Of a stretch of DNA of 44,923 bases, positions 21,643 through 30,899 are shown one piece after another. The DNA comes from a virus. The position numbers and the translations under genes are program-made. The notes below the pieces were generated by a model, which was not told the DNA's origin, did not search any database, and saw only the letters and a list, made by a program, of their open reading frames with translations. The stretch's first letter is position 1, and each line of letters starts with the position of its first letter. The stretch is from the IMG/VR virus record IMGVR_UViG_3300031884_000931, positions 1-44,923 of that record. One strand, 5' to 3'.

Positions 21643-22284
21643 ATGTTGGAATTTATTTCCCCTGGCGGAAAACTCAATATAAAAATTTTATACAAAAAAG
21701 AGTTAGATGGTGGTGGTACGGAATTTGGTCAAGATTATATCACAGTTATAAAAGAACGCTATTCTAACAGAACATTTAATAAGTGTTATGAATGGTGTTC
21801 TGGCCCTGGGTTCATAGGATTTAGTATTCTAGATCATGAACTATGTAATAGCTTATGCTTGTCAGATTTATACCTACCGGCTATAGAATATGCTAACAAA
21901 ACTAAAGCAACCTGTAGAAACGACATTTCTACGTATCATATTGATAGAGTTTCATTATTGCCCGATACAGAAATGTTTGATCTTGTAGTAGCCAATCCTC
22001 CGCATTATGCATCTATTGTATCGGAGGAAGATAATTACAACAGGATATGCACCGACCTTGATTGGCAAGCGCACAAAGAATTTTTTAATAATATTAAGTC
22101 ACATTTATCGCCAAACGGAATTATCCTACTGCAAGAAAATGCCAAGGGGTCAACTGTTGAGTCATTTAGTACACTTATTGATAATACAGGTTTAAAAATT
22201 ACAGATTCTTTTAGAAGTCGTGATTATTACAACGAAAACGACAACAGAAGAAAAATTTACTATATAGAAATACAACACTTATGA
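21643..22284 (+). CDS. SAM-dependent methyltransferase (NPPH/HemK-like), 213 aa
   Basis: Class I methyltransferase. Motif I is EWCSGPGFIGFSIL (a G-x-G type SAM loop) and motif IV is DLVVANPPHYAS, the NPP[YH] site used for amino-group methylation of glutamine (PrmC/HemK) or adenine. It is shorter than PrmC and has no N-terminal target domain, so it may act on a small molecule or protein. Overlaps DHFR by ATGA. Confidence 0.78.
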   Translation: MLEFISPGGKLNIKILYKKELDGGGTEFGQDYITVIKERYSNRTFNKCYEWCSGPGFIGFSILDHELCNSLCLSDLYLPAIEYANKTKATCRNDISTYHIDRVSLLPDTEMFDLVVANPPHYASIVSEEDNYNRICTDLDWQAHKEFFNNIKSHLSPNGIILLQENAKGSTVESFSTLIDNTGLKITDSFRSRDYYNENDNRRKIYYIEIQHL

Positions 22285-22787
22285 TTAATGCCATATTTGC
22301 CGTTGACTTTAACGGTGGTATGGGGTTTAACGGCACCTTGCCTTGGCCTCATAACACTGAAGATTTACAACATTTTAAAAACCTAACTACAGGTCATGTA
22401 GTGGTGTGCGGGCGCAAGACTTGGGATGATCCTAAGATGCCCAAGCCATTACCAAACAGAACTGTATACGTTGCTACACATAGACCAGTAACTTATGCTA
22501 TGCCCTTTAGTGGCGATATCAAAGAGAATTTATTGGCAATCGAACGTCAGCATACTGGACAAAATATATTTGTTATTGGTGGTGCAGAACTATTACAAGA
22601 AGCACATTCACTTTTGGATCGGATATATTTGACACACGTCAAGGGATCGTATAAAGTAGATACTAGGATATACGTAAAAGAATTCCTAACAGGATTTAGT
22701 CCCACTAAAGCTTCGGTAAGTAAAGATTTCCAATCAACATTCACAGTCTATGAACCATTATTTAAACGCATTAAAACAAGTCCTTGA
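22281..22787 (+). CDS. Dihydrofolate reductase
   Basis: Reduces dihydrofolate with NADPH for thymidylate synthesis. Motifs: IFAVDFNGGMGFNGTLPW (substrate/Trp22 loop), HVVVCGRKTW (cofactor loop), then IFVIGGAELL (NADPH-binding GG). 168 aa, standard DHFR size. The C-terminus overlaps the thymidylate synthase start by 38 bases, which ties the two enzymes into one unit. Confidence 0.93.
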   Translation: MINAIFAVDFNGGMGFNGTLPWPHNTEDLQHFKNLTTGHVVVCGRKTWDDPKMPKPLPNRTVYVATHRPVTYAMPFSGDIKENLLAIERQHTGQNIFVIGGAELLQEAHSLLDRIYLTHVKGSYKVDTRIYVKEFLTGFSPTKASVSKDFQSTFTVYEPLFKRIKTSP

Positions 22788-23661
22788 ACATGGTCAACAA
22801 CGAGACGATCGCACCGGTGTAGGCACCATCAGCATGTTTGGCATGCAACAACGCTACAACTTATCCGAATCATTCCCAGCAGTAACCACTAAACGATTAG
22901 CATGGAAAGCCTGTGTAGGCGAGTTACTATGGATGATTGAAGGATCTGGTAGTGAACGTCGTCTAGCAGAAATTACATATGGCACAGCAGATGGTAAGAC
23001 TACTATTTGGACTCCTAACGCACTAGCCAGTTACTGGAAACCCAAGGCCAACTATGAAGGTGACTTGGGTCGTGTATACGGAGTACAATGGCGTCACTGG
23101 CGTACTCCCGTAGAACACAAACAAGAAACATTTAAGAACGACGCTGGTACCTGGTTCAATCGTAAGGGTAGTACACATTTTAAAGAAGTTGATCAACTAA
23201 TGAATCTGATCAATGGGATCAAGCAAGATCCACATGGACGAAGACATATCATATCTGCATGGAACCCTGGTGAGTTAGACCAAATGGCCCTGCCCCCATG
23301 TCATGTTCTTGCACAGTTTTACGTTGGTAAGGATAATAAACTGTCCTGCCAGCTTTACCAAAGAAGTTGTGACATGTTTTTAGGTGTACCCTTCAATATC
23401 GCTAGTTATTCATTGCTCACGCATCTAATAGCTCAGGTGTGCAACTTGGAGGTGGGGGAGTTCGTTCACGTGCTCGGTGATGCACACATATACCTAAACC
23501 ATGTAGAGCAGGTTAAAGAACAACTGGATCGTGAACCATTACCTGCTCCACAACTTCTATTGAATCCGGACATTACAGACATCACCAAGTTTACCATGGC
23601 AGATATTCAGTTAGATGGATACACTAGTCACGCATCAATCAAAGCCGACATGGCAGTTTAA
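22750..23661 (+). CDS. thyA: Thymidylate synthase ThyA
   Basis: Makes dTMP from dUMP and methylene-tetrahydrofolate. Clear landmarks: DDRTGVGTISMFG (dUMP phosphate Arg), ALPPCHVLAQFYV with catalytic Cys184, QLYQRSCDMFLGVPFNIASY and HVLGDAHIYLNH. 303 aa, with a central insertion in the usual region. ATG at 22750 lies inside the DHFR end. Supplies dTTP for phage replication together with DHFR. Confidence 0.95.
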   Translation: MNHYLNALKQVLEHGQQRDDRTGVGTISMFGMQQRYNLSESFPAVTTKRLAWKACVGELLWMIEGSGSERRLAEITYGTADGKTTIWTPNALASYWKPKANYEGDLGRVYGVQWRHWRTPVEHKQETFKNDAGTWFNRKGSTHFKEVDQLMNLINGIKQDPHGRRHIISAWNPGELDQMALPPCHVLAQFYVGKDNKLSCQLYQRSCDMFLGVPFNIASYSLLTHLIAQVCNLEVGEFVHVLGDAHIYLNHVEQVKEQLDREPLPAPQLLLNPDITDITKFTMADIQLDGYTSHASIKADMAV

Positions 23662-23680
23662 GTATTAACCAAGGAGTAGT

Positions 23681-24652
23681 ATGAAGTTTATCATAACAGG
23701 CGGTAGTGGCTTTATTGGCCATAATGTAGTACGTCAGTTAGAACAAGAAGGTCACGAATGTTTTCTAATAGACAGCGTAACCGATTACGGATTTATCCCC
23801 AAGGATGAATTAACCTATTTGTATCGTGCCCGCAGAGACCGTATTCACGGCAATACACATCATATTGATTTACGAGAACACGATCGCGTACAAGCATTCT
23901 TTAGTAATTTTGCATTTGGTTGCGATGCAGTTATTCACTTAGCAAGTTTTCCCAGACAAAAAGTAGTTAGTGCTAATCCAGTATGGGGTGCAGAAGTTAT
24001 GGGCACTGGTTTAGTTAATCTATTGGAAGTATGCAATCGTCATTGTATTCCAAAGTTTGTTTATATTTCAAGTTCAATGGTCTACGGAGATTTTAAAAAC
24101 GATGTAGTGGAAGATGCTATATGTCGTCCGCAAGGGCAATACGGCATTATGAAACTAATGGGCGAAGACCTTGTTCGAGATTATACTCGTCGTGGGTGTT
24201 TTGACCATGTCATTATTCGTCCCAGTGCTGTCTACGGAGAATATGATGTTGAAGATCGTGTAGTTAGTAAGTTTATGCTTAGTGCTATGCGAGGACAAAC
24301 TCTTAAAGTCAATGGTGCAAACGAAACCTTAGACTTTACTTATGTAGAAGATGCAGCCCGGGGCATTATGCAGGCCACGCTAAGTCCCAATTCTGTTAAT
24401 AGCACTTATAATATCACAAAGAGTCATAGTACCACGTTACTAGAAGCCGCAGAGCTTGCTATCGGTATTGTAGGTAAAGGTAGTATAGAGTGCAGGGATA
24501 AAGATGCAGACTTTCCTTCACGTGGTGCATTAAATATCGATCGAGCACGTAGAGATTTCAATTTTGATCCTGTGGTTGATGTAGAAGAAGGCTTTGTACG
24601 ATATCATCGTTGGTTTAGTGACAGCGAGTTTTGGCAAGATAAATTAAAATGA
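23681..24652 (+). CDS. NAD-dependent epimerase/dehydratase (nucleotide-sugar type)
   Basis: Extended short-chain dehydrogenase that changes the sugar of an NDP-sugar. NAD motif TGGSGFIG (residues 6-13), catalytic region YISSSMVYGDF and Y154-x3-K158 (GQYGIMKLM). Downstream IIRPSAVYGEYD and FTYVEDAARG match the substrate-domain pattern. AAGGAG upstream. Overlaps a DegT-type aminotransferase gene by ATGA; together they could make an amino sugar, with the later right-hand genes attaching or decorating it. Confidence 0.9.
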   Translation: MKFIITGGSGFIGHNVVRQLEQEGHECFLIDSVTDYGFIPKDELTYLYRARRDRIHGNTHHIDLREHDRVQAFFSNFAFGCDAVIHLASFPRQKVVSANPVWGAEVMGTGLVNLLEVCNRHCIPKFVYISSSMVYGDFKNDVVEDAICRPQGQYGIMKLMGEDLVRDYTRRGCFDHVIIRPSAVYGEYDVEDRVVSKFMLSAMRGQTLKVNGANETLDFTYVEDAARGIMQATLSPNSVNSTYNITKSHSTTLLEAAELAIGIVGKGSIECRDKDADFPSRGALNIDRARRDFNFDPVVDVEEGFVRYHRWFSDSEFWQDKLK

Positions 24653-25755
24653 GTTACGATATCCCATTCATTGGCATAGCAAGACAATACAAGGAACTTA
24701 AAGACGAGATCCTTGATGCCAGTGATCGTGTATATCTAAGCGGACATGTGTTAGATGGTCCTTATACCCAGATGTTTGAACGACATATAGCTCAACGTTG
24801 TATGCGTCAATATGCAGTAGCAGTTAACTCCGGGACACAAGCTCTTGTGTTTGCCCAAATGGCTACATCACGTAGCGAAAACTTTGAAAACATAATGATT
24901 CCGGGTATTAGTTTTATTGCTACACTTAACTCTGTACTAATGGCTGGCAATAAACCTGTATACTGTGATGTAGATCACAATGCCCTATTAGATATTGACA
25001 GTATCGATTATGCATTAGATGGCAATGTTGATACTGTTATGTACGTTAATATATTTGGTAATGTATTAGATTACGATCGATTACTAAACGTAACCAAGTT
25101 CTTTAATGAAGATGTTATGATTATTGAAGATGCGGCACAATCTTTTGGTGCTACATATAACGGTATCCCTAGTGGTAAACTAGGCGATGTTAGTGTGCTT
25201 AGTTTTGATCCTACAAAGAACTTACCCAATTACGGATCAGGCGGCATGATATTAACCGACAATTACGATATCTATCAAGCATGTTTATCGTTACGTGATA
25301 ATGGTAAGATTGCAGGTCACGACTTTGCTGGAACCAACAGCAAGATGTCAGAATCTGATTGTGCTCAAATGTTAGTTAAGTTAAAATACTTTGATACATG
25401 GCAACGCCGTCGTGCAGAAATTGCCGATTACTATGCAGAACACTTAACTGATTGGGTAGATGTTATGTTGCCTAATCAAGATGTAGAACATGCCTGGCAC
25501 AAATTTGTTATGCGTACAGGCAATCGTAGTCAAATGCAAGGTTACTTAGCTAGTAAAGGTATCGAAACTAAGATACATTACGAGCAACCTTTATTTGAAC
25601 ATCCAGTGGGGTGGGATTATATTGATTACGCACGAGATTTAATGCGTGGTAGTAGTGCTCACGCACAAGAAGCATTAAGCCTTCCGATCTATCCCGAAAT
25701 GACCAACTACGAAGTAGAACATGTAGTTGACAGTATTACCGCTTACTTGAATTAA
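24649..25755 (+). CDS. DegT/DnrJ/EryC1/StrS sugar aminotransferase
   Basis: PLP enzyme that aminates a keto-sugar nucleotide. Motifs: VNSGTQALVFAQ (phosphate-binding), IIEDAAQSFGATY (cofactor Asp161 region) and LSFDPTKNLPNYGSGGM with the PLP lysine Lys190. 368 aa is a standard family length. ATGA overlap with the epimerase. Its 3' end overlaps the convergent repeat-protein gene by 20 bases. Product sugar unknown. Confidence 0.92.
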   Translation: MSYDIPFIGIARQYKELKDEILDASDRVYLSGHVLDGPYTQMFERHIAQRCMRQYAVAVNSGTQALVFAQMATSRSENFENIMIPGISFIATLNSVLMAGNKPVYCDVDHNALLDIDSIDYALDGNVDTVMYVNIFGNVLDYDRLLNVTKFFNEDVMIIEDAAQSFGATYNGIPSGKLGDVSVLSFDPTKNLPNYGSGGMILTDNYDIYQACLSLRDNGKIAGHDFAGTNSKMSESDCAQMLVKLKYFDTWQRRRAEIADYYAEHLTDWVDVMLPNQDVEHAWHKFVMRTGNRSQMQGYLASKGIETKIHYEQPLFEHPVGWDYIDYARDLMRGSSAHAQEALSLPIYPEMTNYEVEHVVDSITAYLN

Positions 25756-28700
25756 AACGTTGTTCCAACCAGGCCCATTCGAAACTCAGTTTTAACCGCT
25801 CGTAGTCTCCACCAACTTCATCATAGTAAGCAATAGCATCTAGTGCGCCACGCACACTCCACTCAGCAAATTCTGCATGTTTAAGATAATTCTCATCTGA
25901 CCATACACGTAAACGATGTTCTGTTTCTACGGTAGGGTCAGTTGCCATAAAGTGTTTTAACTTAACTACTTCGCGGAACGCAGTACGCCATGTCATCCAC
26001 TCACTTTGATTATAGTGTGCTATGCCACTTAGGATAGGAACTGATTCGTGTGGTTGACTTAGTGTAAAGTCAATGCCCGGGTTATTGTTTTCTAGCACTA
26101 GTCGCTTGTTATAACAAATTACTCCCTGATGCCCATACTCTAATCCATTTACAGGGTTACGACTGTTGAAGATATAATGTTTGGGCTCTTGGAAGTAATC
26201 TGGAGTCCAGTCGTACCAGGGGAATTGATTACCCAAAACTTCCAACTTGGCAAACACCGCAAAGAACCAGGGTGTTGAACTTTGACGTGCAGCTTCTTGA
26301 TAAGCGGCTGTACGCCCATTAACACCACGTACCCATTTTGCCCAATGGTTACTTTGATAGCATAAATGATCGTACCAACGTTCTTCATCTGGTTCGCCGT
26401 TACTAATGTATACTATGTCTAGGCCACCAACTTTGCGGCTGCCAAAGTAGTCGTTTAGTATAGGTTTCTTGTCACTAATGAAGGGGTAATCGTAGATTTG
26501 CGTCTTCAAATCAGCCTTGATATCTCTTGGTACTACACAGGTAGCTCCGGCACGCGATAACCGCTGAACTACGCGGTCTTTCTTGGTCCATAAGCAGGGT
26601 GCAATTACTATCTGTATATCTTTTTGGTTTGTAAATGTCACATAGGGAGTTTCAAACTTGTAGTTTTTAATTTCGGTTACAAGATCGTCTGTGTCGTAAT
26701 AATGCACAGGTGCATCAAATCGTTCCACCACTTGGTCATGACAATAATTGATAACATTAAACCAATCTAGTAGGTCTAATTCAATCATTTGTTTCTTAAA
26801 TGATTCTACGTGTATATAGAATGTGTCTCCACGATCTTCCATACCGCTAGGGAATACATGAATCATTTCTTTTTGCCAAGGCTCAGGTTGCCATGTAAAA
26901 TCAAATTGGGTGTAATCGCATACGCTGTTAACAATCCACACGTATTCCGTTTCCGCTGTTGTCATAATACGCTTAAACGTATCTAGATAATTGTCTACGA
27001 AACGTGTCATGACAATATCAGGGTGCTGAGTGCGTAAGTATTCATATTGGTGACGGCTAGTAGGATTACCGTGATCAACATAATAGATATTATGCAGGTT
27101 ATCCGGCTTGCTTACAGTTTGATCTGTTACAAAGTTCAAGTTAGGAAATTGTTCTAAGGTAGTTGCCCACTTGGTATGTCTGTTAAATTCAAATTTGTTT
27201 ATTAAGAATGTATCGGACCACTTCTGATGTTGGCTTGGAAATACATGAGTCATGTAGGTTTGCCAGGGTTCTGCATGCCATGCAAAATCAAAGTTGGTGT
27301 AGTTATATTCACTACTTACGATCCAGAACTTATTGGTCTTTGCACGGGTAACACAACGACTGATAGTATCCATTATGTTGTTGGCATAACGTACCTTGTG
27401 TATTTTAGGATACTTCTGTTTTAACAGTTCGAATCTGGTCTGTGCTGTAGCGTTATTCTTATCTATAAAGAAGATATCTAGCGCAGTAACCGCAGTCTTT
27501 TCTTTTTCTAATTTAGGAGGCTCGCTTTCAAACTTGGGCTCTGTTGCACCAGGGACTGTATACATGAGTCCGGTACTAATCTGATAGTCTGACCCAAAGT
27601 GATGTATGTAGGGTTCATCGTTAGGATGCGGACACCATGTAAAGTCTATATTAGTTTGATCAATTTCCTCGGGGACGGTCCATAGAGACATATCTGCTAT
27701 TAGCCGAGCAGGATTTACATCCATGTACTTGCGTTCAGTTGCCCCGGGTACAGTATATTCTACTGTGGGCATTACTTCTGCAGGGTACCACTGGTTACCA
27801 AACACATATATGTAAGGTGTATCGCCCGGATCTGGTAGCCAACTATAATCAAACTCACAATCTACTAGTGTATGCCAGTGATTATCATGTTTCTCTAATA
27901 GCCTAGCAGGTATATCCATGAACTTGGTTTCTGTTGCACCTATCATGGGATATTCTACCGTGGGCATAACTTCGCCAGGATACCACTGGTTACCAAACAC
28001 ATAATTGTAAGGAGGGCTTCCGGGATCAGGCTCCCACGAGTAATCGAACTCACAGAGATAATGTGTCTTAAACTTACCAGGATGGTCCATGCGTGTTGCT
28101 TTAGGTTCATCTAGGTATTTGTATTGTGTGGCTCCAGCTACCCGATATTGTAGTGCAGGACGTTGTTCAGGAGTTAGCCATTGATTACCAAATACATAAA
28201 TGTAAGGAGGCTCTGTAGGATCTGGTTTCCAACTATAATCAAATCCAGTGATATCGTCTAGGATTTCCCATCGTTCCATGTTGGGCTTAACAGTTACAAC
28301 AAAGTCATGCACGAACTTAGATTCTGTAGCGCCAGGAATACAATACGTAGCAGTAGGATCTATTGTGCCAGGATGCCATTGGTTACCAAACACATAATTG
28401 TAAGGAGGATCTGCTGGGTCCGGGCACCAACGCCAATCAATGCTTGCGGGATCCACGGTGTTGGGAATATTCCAGTAGGTAGGGTCCGGCAGTCTATGCA
28501 CACCTTGTTCACTATGGAAATGGAACTCGCCACTGTTGGTCTTTTGCGCTAGGTACACTTCTCCGTTGGGTTGATACTGATTGGGCCATACATGAATAAA
28601 TTGACTTTGCCACGGAACAGGAACATAATCAAAATCAAATCCTGTGTAATCATTGAGTCCATAAATATACCAGTAGTATGTTGTTCTACTCTTACTGGCC

Positions 28701-28777
28701 GCATCCTCAAGGCTAGTCGCAGGTTGTTCAAAAGCAAACAAGCCCGGTTTTGGTCCACAATAAAAAACATCAAACAT
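25736..28777 (-). CDS. Nine-repeat protein, glycosyltransferase-like segments, 1013 aa
   Basis: A long protein made of two related repeat types. Five short units of about 42 residues (cores 113-155, 178-220, 243-285, 308-352, 377-415) share FDYSWxPDP, PPYIYVFGNQW and PGATExK. Four longer units (2-78, 433-527, 563-656, 786-893) share a strand ending FWIV.S, an acidic/aromatic FDFxWxPEPWQ and a following HVFPS. The longer units resemble nucleotide-sugar-binding glycosyltransferase halves; I infer glycan binding or transfer. No signal peptide. It lies on the minus strand directly opposite a plus-strand glycosyltransferase-like gene. The family is not one I can name. Confidence 0.7.
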   Translation of the reverse strand: MFDVFYCGPKPGLFAFEQPATSLEDAASKSRTTYYWYIYGLNDYTGFDFDYVPVPWQSQFIHVWPNQYQPNGEVYLAQKTNSGEFHFHSEQGVHRLPDPTYWNIPNTVDPASIDWRWCPDPADPPYNYVFGNQWHPGTIDPTATYCIPGATESKFVHDFVVTVKPNMERWEILDDITGFDYSWKPDPTEPPYIYVFGNQWLTPEQRPALQYRVAGATQYKYLDEPKATRMDHPGKFKTHYLCEFDYSWEPDPGSPPYNYVFGNQWYPGEVMPTVEYPMIGATETKFMDIPARLLEKHDNHWHTLVDCEFDYSWLPDPGDTPYIYVFGNQWYPAEVMPTVEYTVPGATERKYMDVNPARLIADMSLWTVPEEIDQTNIDFTWCPHPNDEPYIHHFGSDYQISTGLMYTVPGATEPKFESEPPKLEKEKTAVTALDIFFIDKNNATAQTRFELLKQKYPKIHKVRYANNIMDTISRCVTRAKTNKFWIVSSEYNYTNFDFAWHAEPWQTYMTHVFPSQHQKWSDTFLINKFEFNRHTKWATTLEQFPNLNFVTDQTVSKPDNLHNIYYVDHGNPTSRHQYEYLRTQHPDIVMTRFVDNYLDTFKRIMTTAETEYVWIVNSVCDYTQFDFTWQPEPWQKEMIHVFPSGMEDRGDTFYIHVESFKKQMIELDLLDWFNVINYCHDQVVERFDAPVHYYDTDDLVTEIKNYKFETPYVTFTNQKDIQIVIAPCLWTKKDRVVQRLSRAGATCVVPRDIKADLKTQIYDYPFISDKKPILNDYFGSRKVGGLDIVYISNGEPDEERWYDHLCYQSNHWAKWVRGVNGRTAAYQEAARQSSTPWFFAVFAKLEVLGNQFPWYDWTPDYFQEPKHYIFNSRNPVNGLEYGHQGVICYNKRLVLENNNPGIDFTLSQPHESVPILSGIAHYNQSEWMTWRTAFREVVKLKHFMATDPTVETEHRLRVWSDENYLKHAEFAEWSVRGALDAIAYYDEVGGDYERLKLSFEWAWLEQRFNSSKR

Positions 28778-29927
28778 GTATAATATCCATAGTCATTACG
28801 AAAACATTTTCCTGCAATTAAAAAACATTGTAGCATATCGACGGCTAATTTACCTAACACCTTATGGTTCAACTCAACCAGAGAATGTAGAGCGCATATC
28901 CGACGATGTTCACCCATCGTTTGACCCATTTGATCCTGCTCAAACAGTATACAATAACCCAATGTTTATCTTCTACGACCAAGAACCAATTTATGGTGAA
29001 TATAATCACGGCTTGTTTGATTATATCCAAAACAACTATGCCGGCCCATTTGTTCTTGTTACGACCGAAAAAAATAGTGTACCATTAGATAAACTTAAAG
29101 AAAAATACAAATGGGAAACTGCCTACTACTTCCATCATGCATTTGCTGCACACGATTGGTTCCGCGGGTATCGCTATTGTGCCGACTTGGTAGCGCCGGC
29201 AGACCGTAAATTAACCAAAAAATATATTTCGTTTAATCGGTTAACCAGTAGCACACGAGTATATCGTACTATACTGATTAACGAACTATGCAAACGAGAT
29301 CTACTAGATCAAGGTTACGTTAGTTATAATGATGTATGTCCCGATGGTGGCACATATCAAGAAAACTTAGCACTGGCAGTTACCAACAAGTTAATTACGG
29401 CCGAACTTGCTACAGAAGCAGAAGCAAATATTGCAAATATATCATTGCCATTACGCATCGATTATCAAGACCAAGCATTTATTCCAAATCATAGTTTTGT
29501 ATTAAGTGCAGTAAAAGAAACCCAAGAAAGTTTTTGCTACTTGGTAACTGAAACCTGCTACTGGGAAAGTAAACACCATCTAACAGAAAAAATATTTAAA
29601 CCTATTATAAGTAAAATGCCTTTTGTATTAGTAGGGCCTGCACATAATTTAAAATACCTACGTGAGTATGGATTTAAAACATTTGATAAGTGGATCGACG
29701 AAAGTTATGACGATATAGAAGATCCCATTGAGCGCATGACTGCAATTGGTAATACTATGAATAAGATCTGTGCATATAGCTTAGAAGAATTGCAGGACAT
29801 GTTAATTGATATGCAAGAAGTACTAGATCACAATTATAATAGATTTTATAGTAACGAATTCTTAGATGACTGTTGGAACGAACTAGTTACTAATCTTAAA
29901 AATGCTATGCCTGAATATCTTAGGTAG
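28776..29927 (+). CDS. Glycosyltransferase-like protein, 383 aa
   Basis: Not named with certainty, but the C-terminal half has the pattern found in exostosin/fucosyltransferase-like sugar-transfer proteins: CYWESKHHLTEKIFKPII, then MPFVLVGPAHNLKYLREYG and FKTFDKWIDESYD. The same order occurs in the minus-strand protein at 37955-38968. No membrane segment. Its start codon overlaps the divergent repeat-protein start by two bases (CATG), and neither shows a ribosome site. The 3' end overlaps the APS-kinase-like gene by eight bases. Confidence 0.7.
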   Translation: MYNIHSHYENIFLQLKNIVAYRRLIYLTPYGSTQPENVERISDDVHPSFDPFDPAQTVYNNPMFIFYDQEPIYGEYNHGLFDYIQNNYAGPFVLVTTEKNSVPLDKLKEKYKWETAYYFHHAFAAHDWFRGYRYCADLVAPADRKLTKKYISFNRLTSSTRVYRTILINELCKRDLLDQGYVSYNDVCPDGGTYQENLALAVTNKLITAELATEAEANIANISLPLRIDYQDQAFIPNHSFVLSAVKETQESFCYLVTETCYWESKHHLTEKIFKPIISKMPFVLVGPAHNLKYLREYGFKTFDKWIDESYDDIEDPIERMTAIGNTMNKICAYSLEELQDMLIDMQEVLDHNYNRFYSNEFLDDCWNELVTNLKNAMPEYLR

Positions 29928-30543
29928 TTTTTCCAAATTTAATTTTATTCCATACACGCTCGTGGGCCCAGTACAAGAACATCTTGGTAAATACTTCCGT
30001 TCCGCCAATGGCCACAGCCAGTTTAACTTCGCCAGTAATTAACCAACTAAGCACAAAGGTATCAAACGTTCCAAGAGTACGCCAACTTATGGCTTTTACT
30101 ATACTGCGTAAATTGCTATCACTAGGTGCTTGTGTTAAGTCTGCGGCAATTGCTCGAACCCATTTATCAGACCAATCAGTTACGTGGTAAGTAGCACTAG
30201 TAGGTTTAACAAATACCTTGTTGGTATCTTCAAATCGACCTGCTTCAATTGTGTCCATCCAGATTAAAATATCTGCTTTAAATATTTTTCTCAGTTCTTC
30301 TGTAGGGCACACAAAGTCACATATAGCAAAGTCTGCATTGGATTCATCTGCTAACTTACTCATACGCTCAACTTGTCGTGTTCTTCCTTCTACACTAAAG
30401 TCCCAGTCGTTAAATTGTTCACGTACTGTATCTGCATTAAACCACGCAACTGTGTGGTTAAGCATCAACTTCTTAACTAGTTCTTGACTCAGTGTAGTTT
30501 TACCAGAGCCCGGTAGTCCCATCACAAGTATTTTTTTTGTCAT
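29920..30543 (-). CDS. APS-kinase-like P-loop domain fused to DUF2061, 207 aa
   Basis: N-terminal half is a CysC-like kinase: Walker A MGLPGSGKTTLSQ, then WFNADTVREQFNDWDFS and the Arg-rich GRTRQVERM helix. C-terminal half (about 145-207) matches DUF2061: SIVKAISWRTLGTFDTFVLS and GEVKLAVAIGGTEVF, two hydrophobic helices, then YWAHERVWNKI. The protein is therefore probably membrane-bound. Phosphorylation of a sugar, nucleotide or APS-like substrate is likely. Last gene of the long minus-strand operon. Confidence 0.8.
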   Translation of the reverse strand: MTKKILVMGLPGSGKTTLSQELVKKLMLNHTVAWFNADTVREQFNDWDFSVEGRTRQVERMSKLADESNADFAICDFVCPTEELRKIFKADILIWMDTIEAGRFEDTNKVFVKPTSATYHVTDWSDKWVRAIAADLTQAPSDSNLRSIVKAISWRTLGTFDTFVLSWLITGEVKLAVAIGGTEVFTKMFLYWAHERVWNKIKFGKTT

Positions 30544-30899
30544 TTGAGGCCCATCGACTTTCTAATATCGGTTGCTGAGATTGCGTGGGTATCTTCGTCG
30601 AATACTTCGTTTTCAATTTTATAACCAACATTACGACCATAAGTGATATTTGTAATGTTAGGAACAAATAAAATGCAATACTGTCCGTCATATTTTTCCT
30701 TTAAGTTTGCGTGTATAAAGTTTTCTACTTCTTCTTTTTTAAAAGGATTACTGTCATTCCATCCTTCACAGTCTCGAATCATAATACACACTTGTCCAGT
30801 TTTAGCAACGGCACGATCAAATAGCGCACGATGGCCTGCATGCCATGGTTGCCACCTCCCGAGTAGCATAGTTGTTGGTGCCTTCCAATCAAAACTCAT
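30540..30899 (-). CDS. Cytidylyltransferase-like nucleotidyltransferase, 119 aa
   Basis: Small HxGH-type nucleotidyltransferase: GRWQPWHAGHRALFDRA (H-x-G-H site in the first 25 residues) and the closing AISATDIRKSMG (the ISxTxIR motif). 119 aa is near the minimum for the fold. Couples ATP or CTP to a phosphate-bearing substrate. Overlaps the kinase-like gene by four bases, so it may use that product to make an activated donor. Confidence 0.82.
   Translation of the reverse strand: MSFDWKAPTTMLLGRWQPWHAGHRALFDRAVAKTGQVCIMIRDCEGWNDSNPFKKEEVENFIHANLKEKYDGQYCILFVPNITNITYGRNVGYKIENEVFDEDTHAISATDIRKSMGLK

Noticed and set aside
29920-30543. Plain CysC sulfate-assimilation kinase
   Set aside because: The DUF2061 membrane domain and lack of other sulfate genes make simple APS phosphorylation uncertain.
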